Shown piece after piece: positions 54,286 to 63,749 of a stretch of 64,000 nt of DNA; position 1 is the stretch's first letter; every line of letters begins with the position of its first letter. The notes beneath the pieces are model-generated. The model did no database searches. It was not told the DNA's origin and saw only the letters and a program-made list of their open reading frames with translations. The position numbers and the translations under genes were made by a program. This DNA comes from Mycoplasmatota bacterium (lineage in GTDB: Bacteria > Bacillota_I > Bacilli_A > Haloplasmatales > Haloplasmataceae): the NCBI GenBank assembly GCA_018394295.1, contig CP074573.1, positions 248,001 through 312,000 of the forward strand, read 5' to 3'.

Positions 54286-57200
54286 ATGCCTGGAATTCTT
54301 AGTTATCAAGTTATATTTTATATTTTATTCTTTTTGATTCTTGGTTTAGGTGTTTTATTTGGTTTCATGAAAGGATTAAAAAAATCATTATATGGTTTTT
54401 TTGTAAAACTTATTTTCTTTGTTATCTTTTTCTTAACCGTTGATTTACTTGCTAATAAATTATGGGGGATGAACTTACCTTTTCTTGGTAGTTTGTTAGG
54501 GAACTTTGTTCCTGAAGTATCAGATGCATCTAGCCTAAAAGAAGCGATGCCATCTATTTTAAATGTGTATCTAGGAGATTCACTTGAATCAAGTTTATTA
54601 AATGAGGAATTTATTGTGTTTATCACAAGTATTTCACTTTTAATCATAAAAATCGTTTATGCGGTACTTTATTTTACTGTATTCAATCTTATCTATAAAC
54701 TTATCTGTTTAATCATCCGTACTATCACTTTACGAACTAAAAAAGATGGGAAAGAAGCAAAACGTCGTGGATTAGGAGCAGCTTGTGGATTATTAAGTGG
54801 TATGGTTACTTTGTATTTTGTATTAATCATATTAGGTGGGACTATAAGTGTAGCAGGTAGTGCTCAAAAATTATTACCTGATGAGTATAAAATTGAAACT
54901 ATAGAGCAAGTCGTAGATGCTTATAATCAAAATGTGGTTGTAAGTACAGCGAACTTAATTGCTGTAGAGGATGAAACTAGTAATGAAAAAATAGCTTTAA
55001 CTGATTATTTGTTTGATTCTGTCTTTTCGTTTAAATATCGTAAAAAACAAGTATCATTGAGAAAAGAACTTATGGTAGCTGCAGATGTCAATGACATATA
55101 TAAGGAATCTACTTATAAAGAAACAGATGATTTAAGTGATATTACTGGTGAAGAGGTTAGAGAAGTCTTTATAGTTCTATCAGATTCTGACTTATTCACT
55201 GCTGTTTTACCACTTGGAATCGAAACTGCTTCGGATTATTTAGATACTGAAGTTACTTTTCCGAAAGAAGAGCTGTACGCGATTGATTGGGAGACCGAAA
55301 TGATGCAATTAGGAGAAGTCGCTGCTGTTTCTTTTGATCTCGTTAATGCAGCGGGACTCATTGATGAGGATGTAGATATTGAGACAAGAACAATTAACGG
55401 AGATCATGTAAGAAGTTTATTTAATTCATTATCTGAATCAAAATTAGTAACTTTAGCTGCCTATGAGGCATTAGAACCAATTTTAGCAGAAGCAGGTTCA
55501 GATGTTGAAGCTATCATCACTGTACCAGAAGATTTAGTATGGGAAGATGAGTTTAAGGCCATGGGGTTAGTTGCTGGTGAAATAGTCGATACTGGTATAA
55601 CGGTAGGTGACCTTAAATCTGGAGATCCATCACAATTAATCACTTCATTATCCCAACTTGACTTTACAGTTATATTAGATTCAGATATCATATCCAATGC
55701 CTTAATAAATGTTATATCAGGTAAAGGTGATATGGAAGGATTTGATGTGTTTGTTGTACCAGATGATATAGTTTGGATAGATGTTTGTGATGATGAAGGT
55801 AATATCATTGAAAATGGTGAATTAAGAAATATATTACTCGCCGTTAATGAAATATCTCAAAACGCTAGCAATATTGATTTTGATAATTTAGATATGAATG
55901 TCATTGCTGATTTTAGTGATGAGTCCATCGATGCTATTTTTGATTCAAGAGTATTAGTGGCAACTGTATCTACAAAAATCTTAGAGATGGAATTAGGAAA
56001 TACACCACTTCTTATTGCTGATTCAGTATTTGATGATAATGATTATATATATAAAACAGAATTAACAGCGCTTGTTAAGTCTGCACGTTTAGTTGTTACC
56101 ACCTTAGTTTGTGATGAGGGCGATAGTTGTGAAGAAACTGGATTTGATTTATCAAAAGCATTTGACCTTTCTAATGAGAATATCGATACCTTACTATCTT
56201 CTAAAATAATAGAAGCTACTATTGGAAATTTAATCATCGATCAAGGTGGAGAAGTTCTTACCATTCCTAATAAAGCTCTATCACAGATATATGTAGAAGA
56301 AGTAGAAAAAAATATTGTCTCAAAAGAAGAAATTAAAAAGGTGTTTAAAGCAGTTTCTGCTTTAGGTTTTACAGACCTAGAAAATATGACTTTTGATGCT
56401 TCAATTCTCCAAAATTTAGCTACAGCACCAGACAGTAAAGTATTAGATCAAACGAAAGCAGATAACCTGTTTAATTCAGATATAATCCATGCAACTTTAT
56501 CAACCATGTTATTTGATTTAACGACTGGTGAGTCTAAGGTGCTAGTTGTACCTTATAAAGATGTAGATAATGCAGTAATACGATATATGGATGAAATTGA
56601 GTATGTTTCTACTGATGAATTAAATGCAGTATTAGAATCTGTTTTAGTATTAGATATTGCTGATTTTGCTGAAGTTGATACCCTTGATTTAAATTTAATT
56701 ATTGATAATATTGATACCTTATTAGAATCAGCTATTCTTCATGCAACGATATCTGACCAACTATTTTCTCTTGGTGAAGAAACTGTCACTATTCCATATG
56801 TAGATGAAGAAGAAAATTTAATTAGAAAAAAAGTGGGAGAAGTTACTCAAGAAACAGAATTCATAGTTAAAGATGAATTAAATAATATATTAGATGCACT
56901 TGAATTATTAGGTATGACCGATATTAATAATTTTTCTGGAGATATTGATTTAGGAATATTGTATGATGACAATAATCAAGATATTCTTTTAGCATCATCT
57001 GTTATGCAAGCTACTATTTCTAAACAAATTCTAGATTTAGGTCCTTCAACTTTAAGTGTGCCATATAAAGATTCAAATGATATTGCGGTTAGAAAAACAG
57101 TCGGTGCTGTTGGTCAAGAAACAGAATATGTCGTTAAAAATGAAATTAAGGCAATTATTGAAAGTCTTGAAATTCTTGGAATTGCTGATATTAATAATTT

Positions 57201-59232
57201 CTCTGGAACAGTTAATTTAGATAATTTTTATGAAGAAACTAATCAAAATATCTTATTGACATCGGCATCACTTCATGCAACGGTTTCTAAACAAATACTT
57301 GATTTAGGATCAGGGATATTGAGTGTGCCATACTTAGATTCAACAGATAACACAATTCGTGTAACAATAGGGATTGTTGGACAAGAAACAGAATATGTTG
57401 TTAAAGATGAAATAAAAGCAATTATTGAAGGTCTTGAAATCCTTGAGATAGATGATATTAATAATTTTGCTGGTACAATTGATTTAACAAAGTTTTATGA
57501 AGTAGATACTAGAAATACACTGCTTGCTTCAGCATCACTTCATGCAACGGTTTCAAAACAATTGTTTGATTTAGGAACGGGTACTTTAGTTATTCCACAA
57601 CAAGATGTGGATGGTATTGATATTCGATTATTAAAAGGCTTACCAGGTGAACAAACAGAGTATATTATAAAGAATGAGATACATGCTGTTTTTGAAGCCT
57701 TAGAAATATTAAATATTGGTGAAATTGGTAGTTTTACAGGAACAGTTAGTTTAGTAAATCTATATAATGAACCAAATCAAGATATCATGTTGACTTCTGC
57801 ATCAATGCATGCTACTATCTCAAAACAAATGAATGATTTAGGTCCTGGTACATTACTTATTCCAGATAAGGATATTGAGGATAATGATGTACATGTGACC
57901 GTATCTAGTACTGATTATATCTATAAAACAGAGATCAAAGCACTTATTAATGCTTTAGAAGTATTAGAAATTAATGATATTACGACATTTTCAGGTGGGT
58001 TCAATTTAAATAAATTATCAGATGAAAACAAGCAAACTACTTTATTAACATCAGCATCAATCCATGCAACGATTTCAAAAAAATTATTTGATTTAAATGA
58101 TGATGTTTTAATCGTTCCAATGTATTCACAAGCTGGTGAAGTTGAAGTTAATAGAATTCAAAAAGAAGTGAGTTTGACAAACTTTGTGGTTAAAAATGAA
58201 ATTAAGTCTATCATTAATGCTTTTCTTGCCATGAATTACACCGACTTAGACAGTTTTGGTGGATCAATTGATTCAAGTAAATTCTTTAGTCAAAGGGATA
58301 CGTTATTATTGTCTTCATCAATACAAGCAACACTGTCTAATAAAATGTTGAATGGTACCGGTGGAAAATTGGTTGTACCAAACCAAAATATAAATAATGC
58401 AGAGTTAATACGAATCGTATTAAGTGATGTAACCTATATAGAAGTTAATGAAATGAAGTCTATTCTAACTGCTTTAGAATTACTTAACTTAACTGATTTT
58501 ACCGCAATTGACATGAATCCTGCGAATGTGTTCAATGTTGATTTTGATACCTTACTTCAATCAGCTTCAGTTCAAGCAACGTTATCAGATAATATTTTAG
58601 ATAACGCCTTAGATGATAGCGCAGCTCCTGGTAGTGGCACTCTTCTTGTTCCACATTATTTCAGAGAAGCGATTGTTGTAGGTTTATCTTCAGAAACGCA
58701 GATAGAAAAAGTAGAATTAAAAGCAATATTAACATCACTTCAAACTTTGGATGTATCTGATTTTGGTGGCGCTATGAATGCTTCTACGATTACATCAATG
58801 AGTGATGCAGAACTTACTACGATGCTTGAAAGTGGTTCTACGCATGCAACCTTTGATAACATGCTAAAAGGTAATGCTAATATTAATACAAAGATTCCTG
58901 ACCTTGCTAAAGAAGATGTTTATAATATGCTAGGTATTACAACAAAAACAGAAATTAAGGCCTTTATCAAAGCAGCTAATACACTTGCAGTAGGTAACTT
59001 CACAACCGTATCATTTAATGTCGCTGCTATTGCAGGTTTAACTCCAGCACAAAGAGACGTTGTATTAGATTCTATGATTGTTAGAAATTGTTTAACAGGA
59101 GAATTAGAACCAATCATTGATGCAGATCCATTCTTCTCAGTAGATAGTACCTATTATGAAAATAATGATGAAACAACATTCTTCACAAAACCAGGTATTA
59201 TTCTAGTATTAACGCATTATGGACATATTTAA
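54286..59232 (+). CDS. Giant CvpA-like membrane protein with about a dozen 90-residue repeats
   Basis: 1648 residues, start at ATG 54286 with AAAGGAGG. The first 195 residues contain four membrane helices in a CvpA-like arrangement ('FYILFFLILGLGVLFGFMKG', 'YGFFVKLIFFVIFFLTVD', a third near 110-135, a fourth at 165-190 with 'GLLSGMVTLYFVLIILGG'). A long soluble part follows with degenerate repeats of about 85-95 residues: '.LL.SASLHATVSKQ.LDLG.G.L.VP', then 'TEYVVKDEIKAIIEGLEIL', then 'DINNFSGTIDL..FY'. Repeats in the middle (about 56700-58100) are the most alike. The part is acidic and helical, without catalytic motifs. Probably a membrane-bound scaffold or surface filament; whether it faces inside or outside is not clear from sequence. 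No known function. Confidence 0.7.
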   Translation: MPGILSYQVIFYILFFLILGLGVLFGFMKGLKKSLYGFFVKLIFFVIFFLTVDLLANKLWGMNLPFLGSLLGNFVPEVSDASSLKEAMPSILNVYLGDSLESSLLNEEFIVFITSISLLIIKIVYAVLYFTVFNLIYKLICLIIRTITLRTKKDGKEAKRRGLGAACGLLSGMVTLYFVLIILGGTISVAGSAQKLLPDEYKIETIEQVVDAYNQNVVVSTANLIAVEDETSNEKIALTDYLFDSVFSFKYRKKQVSLRKELMVAADVNDIYKESTYKETDDLSDITGEEVREVFIVLSDSDLFTAVLPLGIETASDYLDTEVTFPKEELYAIDWETEMMQLGEVAAVSFDLVNAAGLIDEDVDIETRTINGDHVRSLFNSLSESKLVTLAAYEALEPILAEAGSDVEAIITVPEDLVWEDEFKAMGLVAGEIVDTGITVGDLKSGDPSQLITSLSQLDFTVILDSDIISNALINVISGKGDMEGFDVFVVPDDIVWIDVCDDEGNIIENGELRNILLAVNEISQNASNIDFDNLDMNVIADFSDESIDAIFDSRVLVATVSTKILEMELGNTPLLIADSVFDDNDYIYKTELTALVKSARLVVTTLVCDEGDSCEETGFDLSKAFDLSNENIDTLLSSKIIEATIGNLIIDQGGEVLTIPNKALSQIYVEEVEKNIVSKEEIKKVFKAVSALGFTDLENMTFDASILQNLATAPDSKVLDQTKADNLFNSDIIHATLSTMLFDLTTGESKVLVVPYKDVDNAVIRYMDEIEYVSTDELNAVLESVLVLDIADFAEVDTLDLNLIIDNIDTLLESAILHATISDQLFSLGEETVTIPYVDEEENLIRKKVGEVTQETEFIVKDELNNILDALELLGMTDINNFSGDIDLGILYDDNNQDILLASSVMQATISKQILDLGPSTLSVPYKDSNDIAVRKTVGAVGQETEYVVKNEIKAIIESLEILGIADINNFSGTVNLDNFYEETNQNILLTSASLHATVSKQILDLGSGILSVPYLDSTDNTIRVTIGIVGQETEYVVKDEIKAIIEGLEILEIDDINNFAGTIDLTKFYEVDTRNTLLASASLHATVSKQLFDLGTGTLVIPQQDVDGIDIRLLKGLPGEQTEYIIKNEIHAVFEALEILNIGEIGSFTGTVSLVNLYNEPNQDIMLTSASMHATISKQMNDLGPGTLLIPDKDIEDNDVHVTVSSTDYIYKTEIKALINALEVLEINDITTFSGGFNLNKLSDENKQTTLLTSASIHATISKKLFDLNDDVLIVPMYSQAGEVEVNRIQKEVSLTNFVVKNEIKSIINAFLAMNYTDLDSFGGSIDSSKFFSQRDTLLLSSSIQATLSNKMLNGTGGKLVVPNQNINNAELIRIVLSDVTYIEVNEMKSILTALELLNLTDFTAIDMNPANVFNVDFDTLLQSASVQATLSDNILDNALDDSAAPGSGTLLVPHYFREAIVVGLSSETQIEKVELKAILTSLQTLDVSDFGGAMNASTITSMSDAELTTMLESGSTHATFDNMLKGNANINTKIPDLAKEDVYNMLGITTKTEIKAFIKAANTLAVGNFTTVSFNVAAIAGLTPAQRDVVLDSMIVRNCLTGELEPIIDADPFFSVDSTYYENNDETTFFTKPGIILVLTHYGHI
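56700..58900 (+). repeat. In-frame degenerate repeats of about 260-290 bp
   Basis: The 'HATVSKQ/HATISKQ/QATISKQ' core recurs about every 270 bases (near 56740, 57010, 57280, 57540, 57810, 58065, 58325, 58575 and 58845). All units stay in frame and none are identical, so this is older than the repeats in the lipoprotein gene at 11454. Confidence 0.75.
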
Positions 59233-59271
59233 ATCATCTTTACAAATTGTAATTATTATATGTAAATAAAT

Positions 59272-59308
59272 AACTCTCCTATCTATTAAGATGGGAGAGT
59301 TTTTTTTA
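59272..59308 (+). terminator. Intrinsic terminator, T tract interrupted by an IS
   Basis: AACTCTCCTATCT (59272-59284) pairs with AGATGGGAGAGTT (59289-59301) with one wobble, followed by seven more T's. The ISL3 element begins at 59309, just after the T tract, and the tract is duplicated on its far side. Confidence 0.85.
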
Positions 59309-59373
59309 GGCTCTTTGTCAAGTAGTGTGGGTAGAGAATATCCAATAAACTGACATTAAATCAATTACGAGGA

Positions 59374-60672
59374 TTAAGCTGAATGGCTTAGTCCTTTTTT
59401 CATTGTTCCCATTCCATGAGAAATGAGAATTCGTAGTTTAAAATGATGATAGCTTCTATAACCAAAAGCTATACGCTTGATAACTTTTATTTTATTATTT
59501 ATACCTTCAATTACACCATTTGTATAATTAGTAGACATTAGATTTAGAATATAGGATTTATTCTTACGAATAGATTTAACTGATGTTTTCATATAAGCTG
59601 ATATGTTTGGGTATTCTTGTTCAATTTGATCAAGAGTAGTTGTAAAGAGTTCTGGATTTTTGTTTTTAATACTATGTAAAAGGTCCTGATATAGTTCATA
59701 TGTATCTCTAAGTTCCTTACTTTGATCTAGTAAATAATTTACAATATCTTCTTCACACATCATTTGTTTAAAACAATAAACTTTTCTATAATTTTTGATG
59801 TCTAATTTAGCCCGATCTTTCAATATAAGCTTCCAATAACGTTTAAACTTATTGTAGTTCTTTTTATCTTGATTCATAATTCTAACTCTAGTTTTATTTA
59901 ATGAGCGAGAGATTAATTGAATAATATGGAATTTATCCATAACTATTTTAGCGTTAGGAAAGAGCATCTTTATAAGTTGAATGTAGGGCTTGTACATATC
60001 GATAACGATTAATTTTACACTTCTCCTTGCTTTTTTAGTGTATCGTTGGAAATATTTGATTAATGAATTTAAGCGTCTATCTTCAACGATATCAATTATG
60101 CTTCCATTATGAGCATCACAAAAAAGAAAAGACATAGCCCCTACTGATGATTTAACTGATTTAAATTCATCAAAACAAAGTTGTTCAGGTAAATAATTAT
60201 AATTAGGCTTATGCACTTCATAGAAACTGTTTATAACACGATTTACAGTGGAATGTGATACATTATGTTCTTTGGCTAAATCACATTCAGAAATCTTATT
60301 AGAAGCTGCAAGAGCAACAGCTACTTTAGTATTATTAGATATATAACAATGCTGATTAACAATAGATGTCTTGAGAGTAAAGGTACTATTACAATGATGA
60401 CATTTATAACGTTGTTTTTTAAGTTTTAAATAAGCATTCATATTAGATACTTTAGGTAAAGTTATTGTAGATGTCTTAAAGCCATGCTTTTCAAACTGGT
60501 TATCAAATACACAACCACATGAATAACAATATTGAGGCTGATATGTGAGAGTTCCATAATAGATTTGTGATCTAACACCCTTAATAATTTCTTCTGAGTA
60601 AAAGTTTTCATTAAAAGAAATATTTTCATCTTTTAAATTTAGTACTTTTACGATACAATTGTATTGAGACAT
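59374..60672 (-). CDS. ISL3-family transposase
   Basis: 432 residues on the minus strand, full length for the family. N-terminal zinc-binding part with 'CYSCGCVF' and 'YKCHHCNSTF', a helix-turn-helix ('SECDLAKEHNVSHSTVNRVI'), then the DDE core: 'CFDEFKSV' (first Asp), 'VIDMYKPY' (second Asp) and, near the end, 'NYTNGVIEGINNKIKVIKR' containing the Glu. No frameshift or internal stop. Ribosome site AAAGGA about 10 bases before the ATG. Confidence 0.93.
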   Translation of the reverse strand: MSQYNCIVKVLNLKDENISFNENFYSEEIIKGVRSQIYYGTLTYQPQYCYSCGCVFDNQFEKHGFKTSTITLPKVSNMNAYLKLKKQRYKCHHCNSTFTLKTSIVNQHCYISNNTKVAVALAASNKISECDLAKEHNVSHSTVNRVINSFYEVHKPNYNYLPEQLCFDEFKSVKSSVGAMSFLFCDAHNGSIIDIVEDRRLNSLIKYFQRYTKKARRSVKLIVIDMYKPYIQLIKMLFPNAKIVMDKFHIIQLISRSLNKTRVRIMNQDKKNYNKFKRYWKLILKDRAKLDIKNYRKVYCFKQMMCEEDIVNYLLDQSKELRDTYELYQDLLHSIKNKNPELFTTTLDQIEQEYPNISAYMKTSVKSIRKNKSYILNLMSTNYTNGVIEGINNKIKVIKRIAFGYRSYHHFKLRILISHGMGTMKKGLSHSA

Positions 60673-60709
60673 ATTTCCAATCCTTTCATTAGTGATTTCG
60701 TCGTTATTA

Positions 60710-60738
60710 ATTGTATCAGGATATTGGAAATCTGTCTC
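60710..60738 (-). promoter_or_regulatory. Transposase promoter
   Basis: On the minus strand GAGACA (60738-60733) and TACAAT (60715-60710), 17 bases apart, with TG one base before the -10 box. It lies inside the IS, 38 bases upstream of the transposase start. A subterminal hairpin TGGTGTG...CACACCA (60759-60783) lies upstream of it. Confidence 0.45.
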
Positions 60739-60986
60739 ATTTTTTTATGCAAATTAAATGGTGTGAGTTTATTACCCACACCAAATATTATAGAACCTTT
60801 TTTTATAAGAAATGGATGTACCTTTTGATAAAATAAAAAGAGATTGTTTATTTAGATTTTTATACCTGATTTTCATAAAATATAAGTTAATTAAATTAAT
60901 TTTTTATGATAGATAATTTTGTTAAATATATTGTTATAAATTAACAATTTGATTAAACAACATTGACTATATTTCATGTATTTTAG

Positions 60987-61015
60987 TAGAAATTTGTGAA
61001 TGGGTGGTTTATAAT
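60987..61015 (+). promoter_or_regulatory. Promoter TAGAAA-N17-TATAAT
   Basis: TAGAAA 60987-60992 and TATAAT 61010-61015, 17 bases apart, in the context 'GGTTTATAATAAAA'. Leader of about 140 bases to the malic enzyme gene; the leader shows no obvious structure. Confidence 0.65.
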
Positions 61016-61158
61016 AAAATATTGGTTATAATAATGAAATTAAAAATGTATATTAGGAATATTTGAAGTAATAGAGGGTGATATTTTCAAAAGGAATAAA
61101 TACTAATATGTCATAAAATAAGTAGTTTAACAAAAATGATATTACAAGGAGAATTAGA

Positions 61159-62334
61159 ATGAACTATTTTAAAGAATCGTTAAAATTACATAAACAACTA
61201 AAAGGTAAGATAGAAGTTGTTTCTAGAATATCAAATTTAGATCAAGAAATGTTTTCACTCGCCTATACACCTGGTGTTGCAGAACCTTGTAGAGAAATTC
61301 AAAAAGATGTGAATAAAAGTTTTGAACTTACACGAAGATCAAATACAGTTGCTGTTGTTACAGATGGTACGGCCATTTTAGGACTTGGGGATATAGGACC
61401 TGAGGCTGGAATGCCTGTATTAGAAGGTAAAGCTCTTATTTTTAAAACCTTCGCTGATATTGATGCTATTCCCTTATGTATTCGTTCTAAAGACTCAGAG
61501 GAAATAATTCGTACCATTGAGCTTTTAGCAGGTAGTTTCGGTGGTGTTAATTTGGAAGATATTTCAGCACCTCGTTGTTTTGAAATTGAACGTCAGTTAA
61601 AAGAGCGTTGTGAAATTCCAATATTCCATGATGATCAACACGGAACGGCTATAGTAGTAGGTGCAGCTCTTATAAATGCCTTAAAATTGGTGACTAAAGA
61701 GATTGATAAAATCCGAGTTGTAATAAATGGAGCTGGTTCAGCAGGTATTGCAATCGCGAACTATCTCATGAAATTAGGGGTTGTAGATATTCTGATGTGT
61801 GACCGATTTGGGATTATCAGTGAAGGTATGAAAGAATTAAATTCTGCCCAAACAGAAATAAGCAAAAAAACAAATCATAATCATAAAAAAGGAATATTAA
61901 AGGATGCATTAGTTGATGCTGATGTGTTTATAGGTGTTTCAATTGGAAATGTGGTTACACAAGAGATGATTAAATTAATGGCTGATAAACCCATCGTATT
62001 TCCTCTAGCCAATCCAATACCTGAAATCTCTCGAGAAGATGCATTAGAAGCAGGTGCTGCAATTGTTGGTACCGGACGATCAGATTTTCCAAATCAAATT
62101 AATAATGCATTGGTATTTCCTGGGGTTTTCAGAGGTGCATTAGATGTACGAGCGAAAGATATTAATGATGAAATGATGCTAGCAGCAGGCTATGCTATCG
62201 CAAATTTTATTGATTCTGATGAATTAAGATCAGATTATATTATACCAAATGCTTTAAATAAAGACCTTCATCAGGCTATCGCAAAAGCAGTATCTGAAGC
62301 AGCTATAAAAAGTCAGGTGTCCCAAGTTAAATAA
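61159..62334 (+). CDS. NAD(P)-dependent malic enzyme
   Basis: Oxidative decarboxylation of malate to pyruvate in the cytosol. 391 residues, the short bacterial form without a phosphotransacetylase domain. Family blocks: 'AYTPGVAEPCREI', 'GLGDIGPEAGMPVLEGKAL' with 'FKTFADIDAIPL', the metal-binding 'FHDDQHGTAIV', the dinucleotide motif 'VINGAGSAGIAIANYL' and 'FPLANPIPEIS'. Ribosome site 'caaggaga'. Transcribed alone: own promoter at 60987 and terminator at 62436. NAD or NADP preference cannot be read from the sequence. Confidence 0.93.
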   Translation: MNYFKESLKLHKQLKGKIEVVSRISNLDQEMFSLAYTPGVAEPCREIQKDVNKSFELTRRSNTVAVVTDGTAILGLGDIGPEAGMPVLEGKALIFKTFADIDAIPLCIRSKDSEEIIRTIELLAGSFGGVNLEDISAPRCFEIERQLKERCEIPIFHDDQHGTAIVVGAALINALKLVTKEIDKIRVVINGAGSAGIAIANYLMKLGVVDILMCDRFGIISEGMKELNSAQTEISKKTNHNHKKGILKDALVDADVFIGVSIGNVVTQEMIKLMADKPIVFPLANPIPEISREDALEAGAAIVGTGRSDFPNQINNALVFPGVFRGALDVRAKDINDEMMLAAGYAIANFIDSDELRSDYIIPNALNKDLHQAIAKAVSEAAIKSQVSQVK

Positions 62335-62435
62335 ATGAATAATAATTATATTTTTTTAGAAGTATTTAGGTTAGTTTTTAGTATTGAGATATGGATAAAT
62401 TATTAAAATCATCAAAATTGAATATAACATTAAAC

Positions 62436-62466
62436 AACATGGTTCTTATTGAATCATGTTTTTTTC
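62436..62466 (+). terminator. Intrinsic terminator
   Basis: AACATGGTTC (about 62436-62445) pairs with GAATCATGTT (62451-62460) with one wobble, then seven T's. Ends the malic enzyme transcript. Confidence 0.75.
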
Positions 62467-62684
62467 TAGATAATACTTAATAATTTTAAGGTTTATTGAA
62501 GATTATGTTTAGTATATAAACAAAAAGAAAGAGAATAAATGGATATCTAGTAATAATTAGTAAAGTATTCTATTCTTTATTATTTTACATAATTATGCAA
62601 ATAATAAAAAATGAATATATATTTAAAATTAATATATTATTTGACAGAAATCGACAAAAAAATAAAAAAACGCTATCAATTTTA

Positions 62685-62713
62685 TTGCATAGTAAAAATT
62701 AAAATGCTATAAT
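62685..62713 (+). promoter_or_regulatory. Promoter of the SorC-aldolase operon
   Basis: TTGCAT 62685-62690 and TATAAT 62708-62713, 17 bases apart, with TG one base before the -10 box. Different -35 from the TAGAAA group. Confidence 0.65.
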
Positions 62714-62728
62714 ACTATTACATTAGGC

Positions 62729-62761
62729 GTTACAAAATTTCATATGATGAGCATATGTAAC
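62729..62761 (+). promoter_or_regulatory. Candidate SorC operator
   Basis: GTTACA (62729-62734) and TGTAAC (62756-62761) are inverted repeats, with two copies of CATATG (62741-62746 and 62752-62757) inside. The site begins about 15 bases after the -10 box, a position where a bound regulator would block transcription. Autoregulation by the SorC protein is inference. Confidence 0.35.
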
Positions 62762-62776
62762 ATAGGAGGGGGTAAA

Positions 62777-63709
62777 ATGAGTGCGAATAATCGAGAATTA
62801 ATTAAGATTGCCTATTACTATTATAAAAAGGGATTAACCCAAGCAGAAATAGCAAAGAAAATGGTAATGTCTCGGCAACGAGTTAATAGATTACTGAAAA
62901 AAGCACTAAATGAAAATATTGTCCAAATTAACATTGTTGATGTCGATAAACATCATTTTGATTTAGAAACAAAACTAGAAGAGAAATACAATCTGAAACA
63001 AGCGATTGTTGTATCTTCAATCGATGAAAAAATGATTCCAGTGAGCCTAGGTGAAGCAACAGCTGAGTACTTAGATGATATTCTGGTTAAAGATGATGTA
63101 ATTGGTGTAACTTGGGGAAGAACTTTATCTGAAGTTGCTAAAAAAATATCGTATAATCAACAATTGCAGTTACCTGTTATACAATTAGTGGGTGGTCTTG
63201 ATATCGCATATTCATCATTAAGACCAGATGATATTACTCGAACGATTGCTGATAAATTAGGTGGAAAGCCTTATTTATTATATGCACCAGCTGTTGTTGA
63301 AAATAAAGAAACAAAAGAAGCAATGCTAAAAGATGAATCATTCAAAAAAATTATTAAAAATATGGAAAATTGTAATATTATACTTGCTGGTATTGGTGAG
63401 TTAAAGAGTGATACGACACTTTATGAAAGCAGATTTAATAACGAGCAATATAAAGAACATTTGATGCGTCATCAATGTGTTGGAGATATTGGATTTAGAT
63501 GGTATGACATTGAAGGACGTGCAGTTGAACATGGTTTCAATGATCGAACCATTGGATACAATATTTTGAAAAACAAAGGTAATGCTTTAGTCATTGGAAT
63601 TGCTGGAGGTCATAAAAAATATGAAGCAATCACAGGAGCTTTAAATGGGAAATATCTTGATGTCTTAATAACTGATAGTGAGATGGCAAATAAACTCATT
63701 GAAAAATAG
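62777..63709 (+). CDS. SorC/DeoR-type sugar-binding transcriptional regulator
   Basis: ATG 62777 follows AGGAGGGGG (62764-62772); an in-frame ATG at 62744 lies inside the candidate operator and has no ribosome site. 310 residues. N-terminal helix-turn-helix 'GLTQAEIAKKMVMSRQRVNR' (about 20-40), then the SorC sugar-phosphate domain: 'VSLGEATAEYLDDIL', 'DVIGVTWGRTLSEVA', 'VIQLVGGLD', 'AGIGELKSD' and 'VIGIAGGHKKYEAI'. The class II aldolase gene follows after 40 bases, so the effector is probably a phosphorylated sugar of that pathway. Confidence 0.9.
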   Translation: MSANNRELIKIAYYYYKKGLTQAEIAKKMVMSRQRVNRLLKKALNENIVQINIVDVDKHHFDLETKLEEKYNLKQAIVVSSIDEKMIPVSLGEATAEYLDDILVKDDVIGVTWGRTLSEVAKKISYNQQLQLPVIQLVGGLDIAYSSLRPDDITRTIADKLGGKPYLLYAPAVVENKETKEAMLKDESFKKIIKNMENCNIILAGIGELKSDTTLYESRFNNEQYKEHLMRHQCVGDIGFRWYDIEGRAVEHGFNDRTIGYNILKNKGNALVIGIAGGHKKYEAITGALNGKYLDVLITDSEMANKLIEK

Positions 63710-63749
63710 CTTATAGGTTATAGAAATAATGTATGAAAGGAGGTAGTAT

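Larger units (their letters stand above)
59309..60797 (-). mobile_element. Complete ISL3-family insertion sequence (1489 bp)
   Basis: Ends carry imperfect inverted repeats: from 59309 GGCTCTTTGTCAAGTAGTGT... and, on the other strand from 60797, GGTTCTATAATATTTGGTGT...; 17 of the first 25 positions agree, including a shared GTGTGGGTA. Both sides are flanked by the same 8 bases TTTTTTTA (59301-59308 and 60798-60805), a target duplication of the size known for ISL3. The transposase is intact, so the element could be active. It inserted into the T tract of the terminator of the 54286 gene. Confidence 0.9.

Noticed and set aside
54318-54647. 109-codon minus-strand open frame
   Set aside because: Opposite the well-supported start of the CvpA-like gene, with no ribosome site and low-complexity Lys/Ser composition.
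55461-55808. 115-codon minus-strand open frame
   Set aside because: Ser/Thr/Ile-rich antisense of the acidic repeat protein; no start signal.
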